NCBI GenBank assembly: GCA_019359285.1
Contig: JAHHHQ010000050.1
Span: 86,670-150,669 of the forward strand
Direction of reading: 5' to 3'
From: Nodosilinea sp. WJT8-NPBG4
GTDB taxonomy: Bacteria; Cyanobacteriota; Cyanobacteriia; Phormidesmidales; Phormidesmidaceae
Length of the DNA stretch: 64,000 nucleotides
Positions 35,948-47,029 of the stretch are shown here, piece by piece. The notes beneath the pieces were generated by a model. It was not told the origin of the DNA, did not search any database, and was given only the letters and a program-made list of their open reading frames with translations. Numbering within the stretch: position 1 is the stretch's first letter; the number at the start of each line of letters is the position of its first letter. The position numbers were made by a program, and so were the translations under genes.

Positions 35948-37355
35948 ACTCGGCTTCGGCCTCGCCCCCAACCACCACATTGCGAATGCGTAAGCTAGGA
36001 CCTCCACAGCCTACTGGCAGCCCATTCTGCCCACCCTTGCCGCAGCCTCCCGACTCATCCCAATAGAAGTCATCGCCGATCGCTTCAATATCGGCCAGGG
36101 TGCGAAACACATTGCCCGATAGGGTAACATCGCGTACGGGCTCCGCCAGCTTGCCGTTGCGAATCATCCAGGCTTCCCCGGCGGTAAAGGTAAACATTTC
36201 GCCATTGGTCATGCCCTCTAGCCAGTTGCGGGCATAGACGCCTTCTTTGATGTCAGCAAACAGGTCATCAACCGGGGTAGTGCCCCGCTCAATCCAGGTG
36301 TTGGTCATGCGCACCAGGGGCGAGTAGTGATAGTTGAGGCATCGGGCATTGCCTGTGGGCTGCTCACCCAGCTTGCCCGCCGTTTCGCGGGAGTGCAGCC
36401 GCCCCACCAAAACGCCATTCTCAATTAGCTGAGTGGTGGTGGCGGGGGTACCCTCGTCGTCATAAAAATAGCTGCCCCGGTGGCCTTGGGGAGCGGCGCC
36501 ATCAAAAATTTGCAGGCTGTCGGGGCCAAACCGTCGACCCAAACTCATCGACTCCAGCAGGTCGGGATTTTCGTAGGCCATGTCGGCTTCCGATAGGTGA
36601 CCAAAGGCCTCGTGGACAAACAGTCCAGTCAAAATTGGGTCGATCACCACATCGTAAGCAGCGCCCCGCACAGAAGGCAGATCTAGAGCGGCCACTGCCC
36701 TTTGGGCGGCTCCCATGACCTGATCATCTAGATCCTCTAAATCTTCATAAGCCTTGCGCGAGCCAGTGGTTTCGCGCCCAGTCTGGACTGTGTCGCCGTC
36801 GCGGGCGGTAGCCGCAAAGCGCATTTCCATGTCGGACCAGGCTTGATCGATCAAAGTGCCTTCTGAGGTGGCCAGAAGCACCCGTTGGGCCACATCGTTG
36901 TAGCGGACAGATGTAGTGGCGATCCGGTGATCTATGCCTTGGAGTAGGTCAGCATAGTGGTTGCACAGGGCCTTTTTGCGAGCTAGGGAAATTTGGCGTG
37001 GGTCAGTGCCGGTAAGGGGTAATCGGCGGGTGACTTGTACAGGAGCCACAGGTGCCAATAGGGTTTCGTCATGGCCGACTAGGCGGGCGGCAGCGACGGC
37101 GGCTTCTACGCAGGGGGCTAAGCTCTCCAGGTCGTTGAAGCTAGCAAAGCCCCAGCCGCCTCGGTAGCAAGCCCTAACATGCCCTCCGATCGCGATCGCC
37201 TCGCTGAGGGTTTCTGCCTGCCCACCCCGCAAAAAAATGTCGGTGCCCTCCGACTGTTCTAGGCGAATGGCTAAGTAGTCTACGCGGGGACCCCAGCGAT
37301 CGCACAACTCCTGCACCCGAGTCTTTGCCTGGTCAATCGCTTCCACCATATCCAT
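35940..37355 (-). CDS. tldD: TldD/PmbA family metalloprotease, TldD-type
   Basis: About 471 aa. The zinc motif HEAFGH (residues 248-253) is followed by LSEAD. GRLHSRETA lies in the middle and the glycine/cysteine-rich C-terminus GGCGKGGQNGLPVGCGGP is typical of TldD, which with PmbA (TldE) degrades unfolded or modified peptides. The ATG at 37355 is chosen; 20 upstream residues are unconserved. It is upstream of and overlapping the Uma2 gene. A PmbA/TldE partner is not in the window. Confidence 0.93.
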   Translation of the reverse strand: MDMVEAIDQAKTRVQELCDRWGPRVDYLAIRLEQSEGTDIFLRGGQAETLSEAIAIGGHVRACYRGGWGFASFNDLESLAPCVEAAVAAARLVGHDETLLAPVAPVQVTRRLPLTGTDPRQISLARKKALCNHYADLLQGIDHRIATTSVRYNDVAQRVLLATSEGTLIDQAWSDMEMRFAATARDGDTVQTGRETTGSRKAYEDLEDLDDQVMGAAQRAVAALDLPSVRGAAYDVVIDPILTGLFVHEAFGHLSEADMAYENPDLLESMSLGRRFGPDSLQIFDGAAPQGHRGSYFYDDEGTPATTTQLIENGVLVGRLHSRETAGKLGEQPTGNARCLNYHYSPLVRMTNTWIERGTTPVDDLFADIKEGVYARNWLEGMTNGEMFTFTAGEAWMIRNGKLAEPVRDVTLSGNVFRTLADIEAIGDDFYWDESGGCGKGGQNGLPVGCGGPSLRIRNVVVGGEAEAEYE

Positions 37356-37432
37356 GCCCCCAAGCCTTTCCCCAAATGTATCATTCAGAAGACCTTGCCC
37401 CCAGGCTAAAATCACAGGCTAGAATCACAGGT

Positions 37433-38781
<1,349 letters not shown>

Positions 38782-38889
38782 TTAGCAAAACGTGCCCATT
38801 GTTTTTATCATGAAATGGGACCACGCGGGAGTAGATACTTAGGCAGTAGATAGCCTAAGCTCTGCAGAGCTCGACGATGTAGTGTTGGG

Positions 38890-39468
38890 TTAGTTAAGAC
38901 CAACTCTGGGGTTGTCGCATTCGGTGTTGTTAGCAGTTTTGAGACTACCCAACAAGTTAGCCACAATTACGCACTGCTGAATCGTGCCTGGTCCACCGCT
39001 AATAGTAATGACAAAGGGTAGGCTATTTCTATCAGTAGGTAATCCCTGGTGGTTAAAGGCAATAGTGTTTACTGTAGTGTCTCTAGTGCCGTTGGGCAGT
39101 ACCCTGTAGGCTGTCAGCGCAATCTGCCCTGTTTTGTTAGCTTCTCCCCCAAGCACCTGTTCTCTGCCGTTAAATACCGCGTTGCCAGTACTAAAGTCTA
39201 ACGAGCCAATTCTAAGGGTGGGATTAGGCGCAGTAGTAACAACCTGTATCTGTCTGGCCTGCCGCAGCTGTATAGCGTCTTGCTGAGCAGTTTTAACCGC
39301 CTGAATAACATCGCTACGTACAGCGATCGCCCTCTGGCGGTTTGAAAAGGCAAACCAGCTCGGTGCCGCAATACCAGCTAGCACCCCAGCAATAACAATA
39401 ACCACCAGCAGCTCAATCAGGGTGAACCCTACTTCCGACTGTTTGGCTAGTGTGCGCAGGCGTTTCAT
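38890..39468 (-). CDS. Type IV pilin-like/GspH-type pseudopilin (fourth gene of hps-like cluster)
   Basis: 192 aa. Class III prepilin signal: short basic leader MKRLRTLAKQSEVG, then FTLIELLVVIVIAGVLAGI. The processing glycine and Glu5 of the mature helix are present. The C-terminal part has two cysteines (QQCVIV and NTECDN), probably a disulfide. It resembles FimT/GspH minor pilins and follows hpsC by 59 bases on the same strand, so it probably joins the same secretion apparatus and could be an HpsD equivalent. The ATG at 39468 is used rather than 39495. Confidence 0.85.
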   Translation of the reverse strand: MKRLRTLAKQSEVGFTLIELLVVIVIAGVLAGIAAPSWFAFSNRQRAIAVRSDVIQAVKTAQQDAIQLRQARQIQVVTTAPNPTLRIGSLDFSTGNAVFNGREQVLGGEANKTGQIALTAYRVLPNGTRDTTVNTIAFNHQGLPTDRNSLPFVITISGGPGTIQQCVIVANLLGSLKTANNTECDNPRVGLN

Positions 39469-39526
39469 AGCAGCTACCAAAATAAAACAACTCAACTCAA
39501 ACTAACCTTGAACTGCACCTTACCAA

Positions 39527-40498
39527 CTACAACCCAGGCTGCTTATCGATAACACCCCGAATTAGCACTTCAGACTTTAATGTTGGCAATCGCCCAGCTT
39601 GGGAAAATGACCCAAGAGCCGAACTTTCGGTGGCGGTATTGCCTCGCAAAAATACAATTAGCGTTTGGTTACTGCCAACAGTTAAGCCACTGTCGTTGTC
39701 AATCCGTGTAGTATTTTGCAGTACACAGGCATAGAAATTATTGGCATTGGCCGGAGTTTGCAAATAGCCTGTTGGGCAAAGGCCAGTAGTCGCTTCGTTT
39801 GGATCAGTGTTGTCTACAAAGTCGGTGAGCACCGACAGGTTACGAGGGGTAGCTCCTGTTCCTTTAGTCCAGTTTGCAAAGGTATTGACGCTACCCGTCG
39901 GTTCTGCATAGCCCGGCGTGATAGTTAGGTTAGCCAACCCAGCTGCCGTGTATTTAGGCAGCTCATAGCGCACAATTCTAGACTTGCCACCCCAAATGTC
40001 GTTGCCGGCATTTTGTTGCTGGGCATAGATCACGAGGGTATAGTAGCCCTGGCGAAGTCGCAGAGTATTGCACTCGTTGAGTTTGGTCCCCGAAAAGGCT
40101 GAAGAACATGTGGTGTTAAAAAAGGCTCGAACGCCAGCGTTGGTTGGATCCAGCGGGTCTAACCGCCAAAAGGCCAGCACCGGCACTTCGCCGCCGTTGG
40201 GAAACCCATTCAGCTGGCCAGTTACCGCAGCAGGGGTTGAGTAAATATGGACCGCCTCACCAGCATCGCGAGTAATGTAGTCGATCGCGCGACGCATGTC
40301 CTGCTGCGTTTGGGTCAGTATTTCTTCGCGGCGGTTGATTCTCAGCATCTCAACCACCAAATACAGCATGGTGCCAACGATGAGCGACCCAACCACGATC
40401 GCAACCAGCAGCTCAATTAGGGTAAAGCCTCGCCGACTGGTTTGTTTAGCTCGTAGCAGCCAAGCCAGCATTAAATTCATATCGGCTTTGTTAGCCAT
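39527..40498 (-). CDS. hpsC: Hormogonium polysaccharide secretion pseudopilin, HpsC type
   Basis: 323 aa. Prepilin motif SRRG then FTLIELLVAIVVGSL, with a long C-terminal domain containing two cysteine pairs (TTCSSAFSG, NECNTLR and GLCPTG, YACVLQ). The length and the position between hpsB and a fourth pilin match HpsC of the polysaccharide-secretion/motility locus described in Nostoc. Internal Met codons at 40480 and 40471 are alternative starts. Acts at the inner membrane and periplasm. Confidence 0.85.
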   Translation of the reverse strand: MANKADMNLMLAWLLRAKQTSRRGFTLIELLVAIVVGSLIVGTMLYLVVEMLRINRREEILTQTQQDMRRAIDYITRDAGEAVHIYSTPAAVTGQLNGFPNGGEVPVLAFWRLDPLDPTNAGVRAFFNTTCSSAFSGTKLNECNTLRLRQGYYTLVIYAQQQNAGNDIWGGKSRIVRYELPKYTAAGLANLTITPGYAEPTGSVNTFANWTKGTGATPRNLSVLTDFVDNTDPNEATTGLCPTGYLQTPANANNFYACVLQNTTRIDNDSGLTVGSNQTLIVFLRGNTATESSALGSFSQAGRLPTLKSEVLIRGVIDKQPGL

Positions 40499-40537
40499 AG
40501 GGTGTCACCCATCAGGAGATGATTGTAGATCGCACAG

Positions 40538-41224
40538 TTAGTTGCAGCCGGTAGGTACCGAAGCCGCATTATCGAGATGCTTAATGTACTGGCAGAGAGA
40601 ACTAGCCCCGTCACCCACTGTGACATTGGTGTAAAGAGCAACTAGAGGGCGTCGGCCTCGCTGCCCTGCACCATCAACCATGCGTAAGGCAGCGGGAACT
40701 TTGTCTAAGTTACCGCTGCCGTTTAGCACAGCCTCATAGTCGTACACTCGCACGCCCATGCCAAAGGTAACGGGCACACTACCGACAAATCGACCTGGGG
40801 TACGGTAGGTCTGCACGGCAAACTGGTTGCCGTTGAGGCTAGCTGCACGGGTCTGAAAAGCCGTAGTGGGGGCAGCCACAGGGGCACCGTAGGTTGGCCC
40901 GGCCACCTCGGCCACCCTACTGTCTGGGTTAGCACCGTTGATGGGAGTAGAGGGCGGCAGGTTGCCATCATTGGCCTCAGCGCGCTCGACGAGTAGGCGC
41001 ACCCGATCGATTTCAGACTGGGCTAGCTCTAGGGCCTGCTCCGCCTTTTGGCTCTGTACCCGAGTGGCTACCGAAATAACCAGGGCAGGAGCAATGGCGC
41101 TGCTAACGAGACCCACAACAATAATGGCGACTAGACATTCAATCAGGGTGAGGCCCTGCTGCCCCTGAGCTGGGGAGCGCCCCCCAGCCCAGTAAAGATG
41201 GCGTTTGAGTCGATTGGTAATCAC
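40538..41224 (-). CDS. hpsB: Hormogonium polysaccharide secretion pseudopilin, HpsB type
   Basis: 228 aa. Prepilin motif GQQG then LTLIECLVAIIVVGLVSSAI, with Glu at mature position 5. The C-terminal domain ends in SSLCQYIKHL...TGCN, a likely disulfide. It lies 44 bases downstream of hpsA and 40 bases upstream of hpsC, so the three form an operon. It is assigned to HpsB by order and pilin type. Confidence 0.85.
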   Translation of the reverse strand: MITNRLKRHLYWAGGRSPAQGQQGLTLIECLVAIIVVGLVSSAIAPALVISVATRVQSQKAEQALELAQSEIDRVRLLVERAEANDGNLPPSTPINGANPDSRVAEVAGPTYGAPVAAPTTAFQTRAASLNGNQFAVQTYRTPGRFVGSVPVTFGMGVRVYDYEAVLNGSGNLDKVPAALRMVDGAGQRGRRPLVALYTNVTVGDGASSLCQYIKHLDNAASVPTGCN

Positions 41225-41267
41225 GATGTGCGAACTCCTGGTGTCACAGTGCGGGTGCAGTTGTTAG

Positions 41268-44200
41268 TTAGGCTTTTGTACAGAAATTAGGCATCAGCCT
41301 TGTACCAGCAGCATTTTCTGCGCAGCGCAGGTTAACGATATATGGGTCGTCGGATGGCAGCTCGCGGTAGTACTCGCTGCGGGGGGTGCCAATGCTCACA
41401 AAGCGTCGGGCCGCGGGGGCAGGAGGCACGTAGAGCAGAGCCACATCGTAGCCCCATCGACGACTGGGCGGCTTGTAATAACCCAGACGTTCTTCAGTAG
41501 GCGGCAGATCGGCGTTGGTTGCCTGCCAAAGATCGTGCTCAAAGGGACCGGTGGCATTGGTTGAGAAGTTGAGCTGAATCAACGACCCAGCAATGTGTAG
41601 ATCCACATTGTCGTTCCAGTCTTCTAGCAGTCGCACAAAGTTGTGAAGACCGCCGTAGCCCTGCTGGGGGCGCTCAGGTACTAACCCGCTGACAAAGGTG
41701 GCATTGACAAAGGTGGTAGTAGCCCTTTGCGTATTGCGCCGTCTATCGCCATCGGTACGGGTGAAATCTGTCCAAGCACTGTCGCTGTCGTAGAGACTGT
41801 AGAAGGGCTGAATTGGTGGTGTAGTACCAAGATTGCTGCGGTAGTAAGTGCCGTTTCGGTCCACCCATACCGGAGCAACCGGAACACCTCCAATCACAGC
41901 AGCGCTTTCACGAACCCAGTTAGTCTCATCAGCGCTAAGCGTAGGACGGTTTTGGTTCATGTAAGACGATGTCGCACCGCCCTCGCTGCCTGGCCTAGCT
42001 CTAACAAAGCCATCTTCTATGGCACCGTCTCTGAAGGAGCCAGAGAGAATGGTGATGGCATCAGCCAAAACTTCTACCGGTCTCCAGTGATCTGCAGAGA
42101 GCGTCGCAAACGTATTGGTGTTTAGCTCAGCCTGCGTTCGGGCGTTGTAGAACGGAAGGCCAAAGGCGTTGGCGGGAGTTTTGTCGTAAAGGGTATCGGT
42201 AAATTCCTCAATGATGTTGCCGACTCCGCCCGTGGTGCTGTGGGGGTTGAAATCTCCTTGAATGTAGACGCTGTTGTCGGTAACGAAGGTCATGCCTACC
42301 TTGCGGGCAAAGTTAGTGCCGCTAAAGTCTGCTGGGGAGCCGGTAAAGGTGCGGAGCCTAAAGCCGTGGGCCCGACGCTGAGGATCAGCATAGAAGTCTA
42401 CGGGTTTGAGGCTGATTAGCTCATCTGTTAGGGGTGGGTCTTGAAAGACAGGGGTTGTGCCGGGCTCAACCCGCATGCGGCAGTTCGCCTCAGTTTCGAT
42501 ATTAAAGCGCTTAGGGTTAGAGCCATTGAGGGTTTGGCAATAGGCTGCCGTGACGGTGGCCGTGGCGTTTTTAGGCCGGGTAACTTCGTCTTCTCGCACG
42601 GCGTCTTCTCTAAAGGCGTAGACGACACCCTCGCCCCGGTTGTCGGGGTTGGCCGAGAGCCAGAAGTCACCACCAGGAGTTGTGCGGGTAGTTAACGCCT
42701 CAATATCGATGTCTAGTGCCCGAGTATTAAGCTGCTCGCGACCGTTGTAGACGCCTTTGTCTAGGAAGGGAACTCGAATAATGGCACCACCAGGGCCAAG
42801 GATTTTGAAGGCTTGAGCCTGATCGCTGATGTTGGCGACTGTGGGCGCCCCGGTAGTGCTGGCAGCAGGCACGGTCCAGCTGCTAGCGGTAGCCGATTTG
42901 GGTACGGCGGCAAGATTGTCGGTATCAACAACGGGGTCTGTACCGCTGCCTACCCGGCGGAAGAGAATCGTAGTAGAGCCAGGGGGGTTGACGTCGCGAA
43001 CGTAAGCATTGGTGATGTACTCCTCAGCGGGCTGGGGGAGGATGGGGAAAACGGTGCCATCGGGCTGCTGGGTGCGGCCATCGCCATCGAAGTCGTGGTC
43101 GGCTAATGGAAACAGGTAGTACAGCGACGGGTGACGGACATCCATGACTGAGGATTGGCTACAGCCAATGTAACCAAAGATGCCAACGTCGTCTGTGCCA
43201 CCACCACCAGTAGCAACAGTTTGGCTAAAGAAGTTGGGGTCGCACTGCAGTTTAAAGCGAGCGCTATTGCTGCCAAACAGACTAATGGGATCTGTGTAGC
43301 CGGTCGTTGGATTCCAAACTACGGTATTGCCTCCACCGCCCTGAGCGCCAAGGGAAGTTTGTGGCAACCCTTTTCTAAAGCCCAGTTCGCGATCGCGAAT
43401 AGTGCTGGTCAAGTAATCCTTTTTCTCGGCGAAATCTACAATAGCGGTTACTTCGGCAGGAGTGGCGCCTGTAGCAGGGCTACCGAGAATCGTGATCCAG
43501 TCTTGACGAGTGTATTCGGCAAAATATTCGCCAAAGTCGCACTCTTTTTGGTAACCGGCAGAATCGGTAAAGCCAGGTTCACATGCAGCGTTACTAATGT
43601 TTGTGTCTGTCCAGGCTCTGCTTTTGCCCATCTGAGCAAACAGTACCGACGCAGAGGTAGATCTAATAGTCGGGTCGGCAGCACCTATGTAGCCTACATA
43701 GTTGCTAATCCGAAACAGCGCGTTTCTCATTTGAGAGCCGATGTTTTGGAAGTTGATGTTGAGACTTGTGCCGGCTAGGGCACGAACTTCTAGGTAATCG
43801 CTCTGGATGTTGTAGGCCAGTAGGCTAATGGTGCAGGCGGCGCTGTGCAGAGTGGCTTTGTCAGCAGGGCTGAGGTTGGCATAGGTTGTACCCGCATCGA
43901 GATATTCGACAAAGACGCGCCGCAGCGGGGAGAAGTCGCCCCACATGTTGAAGTAGGGGGCTGGATGCACTTCAGCACCAACGGCACCAGCTACATCTTG
44001 GACGGGCTTAAACGAAGGAGCACCCCCTTTGGGATCGCCCGCAAAGTAGGCCAGGTTTCTGAGGGCTTTACCCAAGGGCTGACCGGAGCCAATCTGCGTG
44101 GCAAATTCGCCCTCTGTATCAAAGGCCGGGTTAAGCGCAAACTCCCAGCCGTTGGTGCCAGTACCGTTTAAGAAATCAGCTCGCAGGCGAGTAGTAGAAA

Positions 44201-46136
44201 CTGGGTAGTTGTTGAAGGTACGGCTGTTGAGAATAGCCTGAGTCGTCCCAGGGTGGGCCGTTGTAGCCATGCAGGCGGCGGGGAAGGTGCCGCTGTTGAT
44301 TTGATAGTGATAGACGACCATGCCCTGCACAGCGGCCAGGTTGTCGCGCAGGGCTTTGCGCTGCAAGTATTCGTGGCTGCGACCAAACCGGTTGTCGACA
44401 GCGGGCCTAACCTTAGCTGGGTAGAGTGGGTCTGCCCCGTTGTCAGCGTTTAGGGGCGCACTAACGGGGCTAGAGTTCCACACGTTGGCATTGCCTAGCT
44501 CTAGGCGCTGACCCACAATTAGGCGCATGCCGGTCGAGGTTGCCTGGCGCTCCCAATAGCCGTCGAAACCATTGTCTGTGTCGGTGAGTTTACCCAGGCC
44601 ATTGATGCGATCGCCAATGGTAGCTGCGTTATTGGTGACATCTAGGGTGGTATCACGGCTGTCGTAGCGAGGTTTTGGTCCCCAGCGATTGTCGGCCCGG
44701 TAGAAGTCGTCTACGAAGGGACGAGCGACCTGATCATTGATGATACGTTTCTGAACTTGGAAATCACCTCCAGCCCAACTGGGATCGCGCTCCCAGACTC
44801 CGGGGTTGATATGCTCAGTTACGTCGCGAGTAAACAGAGCCATGGGGTTCATGGCAACGTCAGACGGGCGGACGCTATTATTTGCACCGTTGGTTCTGAC
44901 AGAGTCGGTCGTATTGGTGAGGCTGAGGTTAACTCTGGCAGCTACGCCAGCACCATTCCACACGTGGATAATAGAGTTACCGCCGGTGGTTGTGTCGTCG
45001 TTGCGCATGGTGCCTCGAACGGCCTGCCCTTGAAACTCTTGCTCTCCGGAAACGACCGTGCCTGGGGCTCCTCGACCATCGTTGTTGCGGTCAAGTTCAG
45101 ACAGGGAAATTTCGGAGGCCTCTTGGCTGTATAAGCAGGAGTTGTGGGAGCTGACCATGTGGGCTCTGAAGCCATCGCCGCTGGCAAAGGTAAAGAAGTT
45201 ACCATCGGTGTGCATAGCTCCGTTCCAGTTAAATTCTGGACCAGGAGATACATCTAGGTCATAGCGGAACCAGGCTCCCCATTTGTTGGCCCGAGCAGCA
45301 GTACGCGACTGCTGAAACTCTAGAGTTTCAAAGGTGCGGTTGGCATCGTTGAGGTTGGCGACAAAAGCATTGACCTGGAAGTTCTTTTGTAGGGTTGAGT
45401 TATTGCCTTGCTGCACCACCTGCCAACCGCCCTCTGCTAGCGCACCAGCACAGGCCGCGCTAGCTTCGGTAGTGGCTAGAGGTCCGGTGCGGGTTACTAG
45501 GGCATTGGCTTTGGCTTGGTTTACGGGGCCATCAATGCGAGTGGTGGTCGCTAGTTGAGGCCCTTGATCGTCGACCAGAATTGAGTAGACAACTAGTTCG
45601 TTGGCAGCAACCGTGCCATCGCCATTGAGGTCTATATTGAACGACCAGGCGTTGTCTAGCACACCATCGTCGTTGATGTCGACTCGGGTTTCATCAGGAA
45701 GGGTGTAGGGGTCGTTGGCACCAGGTAAGCGGCCAACGCGACCGTTGGTATAACCCGCATAGGTGTTGGTAACAAGCATGAGGTCGGCCAGAATGTCGCT
45801 GTTGGGTACCCCACTGGGGAACCGGTTATCGGTCTGGAACAAAAACTCAATTTTGGCCTTAGCCCGGTCGACCGCAGGCGTTGCAGCATTGGAAATGACC
45901 TGCTGCTCGCGCTGGGAGATAGCCATATCGCTGCGGGTAAAGGAGCGATAGGTAAGAGCGGTGGCAGTGAGCACCACCATAAGCACTAACAACACCGTGG
46001 TAGGCAGCACAAAACCTGACCGGGCCAAACGGGCCGGTCGGTTAGCCAAAAGCACAACTTGTAGCAGCCCAGTAACTAATCGCTTAATTGCTGCCTGAGG
46101 AAGCCGCAAAGCCTTTCGCAGTAGATGACGACTCAT
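41268..46136 (-). CDS. hpsA: Hormogonium polysaccharide biosynthesis protein HpsA
   Basis: About 1622 aa, a very large protein with one N-terminal hydrophobic helix (FVLPTTVLLVLMVVLTATAL) preceded by a basic segment, then a long exported domain. It starts SRHLLRKALRLPQAAIKRLV, like other HpsA proteins, so the ATG at 46136 is chosen over 46217. Calcium-loop-like motifs (DINDDGVLD, DLNGDGTV, DHDFDGDGR) and several cysteines are visible. In Nostoc, HpsA is secreted and required for hormogonium polysaccharide and gliding. It heads the hpsABC order here. No glycosyltransferases lie downstream. Confidence 0.9.
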   Translation of the reverse strand: MSRHLLRKALRLPQAAIKRLVTGLLQVVLLANRPARLARSGFVLPTTVLLVLMVVLTATALTYRSFTRSDMAISQREQQVISNAATPAVDRAKAKIEFLFQTDNRFPSGVPNSDILADLMLVTNTYAGYTNGRVGRLPGANDPYTLPDETRVDINDDGVLDNAWSFNIDLNGDGTVAANELVVYSILVDDQGPQLATTTRIDGPVNQAKANALVTRTGPLATTEASAACAGALAEGGWQVVQQGNNSTLQKNFQVNAFVANLNDANRTFETLEFQQSRTAARANKWGAWFRYDLDVSPGPEFNWNGAMHTDGNFFTFASGDGFRAHMVSSHNSCLYSQEASEISLSELDRNNDGRGAPGTVVSGEQEFQGQAVRGTMRNDDTTTGGNSIIHVWNGAGVAARVNLSLTNTTDSVRTNGANNSVRPSDVAMNPMALFTRDVTEHINPGVWERDPSWAGGDFQVQKRIINDQVARPFVDDFYRADNRWGPKPRYDSRDTTLDVTNNAATIGDRINGLGKLTDTDNGFDGYWERQATSTGMRLIVGQRLELGNANVWNSSPVSAPLNADNGADPLYPAKVRPAVDNRFGRSHEYLQRKALRDNLAAVQGMVVYHYQINSGTFPAACMATTAHPGTTQAILNSRTFNNYPVSTTRLRADFLNGTGTNGWEFALNPAFDTEGEFATQIGSGQPLGKALRNLAYFAGDPKGGAPSFKPVQDVAGAVGAEVHPAPYFNMWGDFSPLRRVFVEYLDAGTTYANLSPADKATLHSAACTISLLAYNIQSDYLEVRALAGTSLNINFQNIGSQMRNALFRISNYVGYIGAADPTIRSTSASVLFAQMGKSRAWTDTNISNAACEPGFTDSAGYQKECDFGEYFAEYTRQDWITILGSPATGATPAEVTAIVDFAEKKDYLTSTIRDRELGFRKGLPQTSLGAQGGGGNTVVWNPTTGYTDPISLFGSNSARFKLQCDPNFFSQTVATGGGGTDDVGIFGYIGCSQSSVMDVRHPSLYYLFPLADHDFDGDGRTQQPDGTVFPILPQPAEEYITNAYVRDVNPPGSTTILFRRVGSGTDPVVDTDNLAAVPKSATASSWTVPAASTTGAPTVANISDQAQAFKILGPGGAIIRVPFLDKGVYNGREQLNTRALDIDIEALTTRTTPGGDFWLSANPDNRGEGVVYAFREDAVREDEVTRPKNATATVTAAYCQTLNGSNPKRFNIETEANCRMRVEPGTTPVFQDPPLTDELISLKPVDFYADPQRRAHGFRLRTFTGSPADFSGTNFARKVGMTFVTDNSVYIQGDFNPHSTTGGVGNIIEEFTDTLYDKTPANAFGLPFYNARTQAELNTNTFATLSADHWRPVEVLADAITILSGSFRDGAIEDGFVRARPGSEGGATSSYMNQNRPTLSADETNWVRESAAVIGGVPVAPVWVDRNGTYYRSNLGTTPPIQPFYSLYDSDSAWTDFTRTDGDRRRNTQRATTTFVNATFVSGLVPERPQQGYGGLHNFVRLLEDWNDNVDLHIAGSLIQLNFSTNATGPFEHDLWQATNADLPPTEERLGYYKPPSRRWGYDVALLYVPPAPAARRFVSIGTPRSEYYRELPSDDPYIVNLRCAENAAGTRLMPNFCTKA

Positions 46137-47029
46137 GTTTCTAAGACCGATATGCCAAACAACAAAACCGATAACGCGTGTGGGGTAAGACCTAGTGGAG
46201 GCCAAGCCTTGCAGCAAATATGATGAGCCTAAAGCGCGATTAAGTGCCTAGTTAGGGCCGCTACGCCTAGGATGAAAACGGGGGTGCTCCATGGCTTTTG
46301 GTAATAGCCAGTCAACGTCGAGGGCACTTCTACGGAAGTGACCAATGTTTACCTACTAAAATACCCAGCTATTGTAGCCAAGCGATCACGGTTGTAAAGT
46401 CGCTAGGACGACTATGGCGATCGCCTGTTGTGTTTCTAACTGTTCTCCAGGTGTGCCGGGGGCCGACGGGTAAGCCTAGGGGTGTGCACCTCAGGCTTCT
46501 ATCTTAGTGAGAACTTCATATTGTGTACTGAGTATTTTTTCGATACTTAATCGAATTCAGGTAACTTTTTTATGCCGAGCACTCGCCAAATACTTAGATG
46601 GCTAGTGCTCTATACCGACCTCGGCCAGGGCGTGGGCATAGGTTCCGAGACTGGTGCTGAGGTCACTGAGTTCCTGTTGTAGGGTGGGTGCTAGTTCCAA
46701 AGGTTTCCGTAGCCTACTGAAACCTCTGGAGCTGAACCGCCTCAGGTTTGATCGGGGGCTAGGGGAACGTTCTGCCCTCACTACACATGGCGCTGATTCT
46801 GAACCGAGAGTTGTACTGCCTATCTATGGGGAATACGGCAATCATCCAAGCAAGGTCGTAAGCACCGTATAACTAGCATTTGGCCCTTCGGTAACTACTG
46901 CTAGCTTGGGGCGTTTCCCCCTCTGGAAGGGCGAGGGCAGATACTGCAAGATCAAGACAGTGAGCGGTTGGCGAGGATCTCCCCCAGCTCCTCGCACATT
47001 TATCGCCCCTCCCCTATAGGATTTGCCCC
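46137..47029. other. Long divergent region between hpsA and the ftsH-like gene
   Basis: About 890 bases. It contains an imperfect hairpin (AAGCCT..AGGCTT, about 46473-46499) and a strong stem-loop at 46577-46610. A minus-strand open segment ending at 46602 reads KPLELAPTLQQELSDLSTSL near its end and may be a decayed gene. Promoters for hpsA and ftsH must lie here. No complete gene recognised. Confidence 0.5.
46577..46610. other. Stem-loop in hpsA upstream region
   Basis: GAGCACT-c-GCCA pairs with TGGC-t-AGTGCTC around a 10-base loop AATACTTAGA. It is not followed by T on either strand (the T-run lies on its 5' side), so it is not a standard terminator. Confidence 0.45.

Noticed and set aside
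43155..43778. 207-codon plus-strand frame opposite hpsA
   Set aside because: Antisense shadow of hpsA; no signal, domain or RBS.
46410..46520. Possible riboswitch (cobalamin or c-di-GMP type) upstream of hpsA
   Set aside because: GC-rich wording and a hairpin are present, but the conserved core bases of these classes could not be found.
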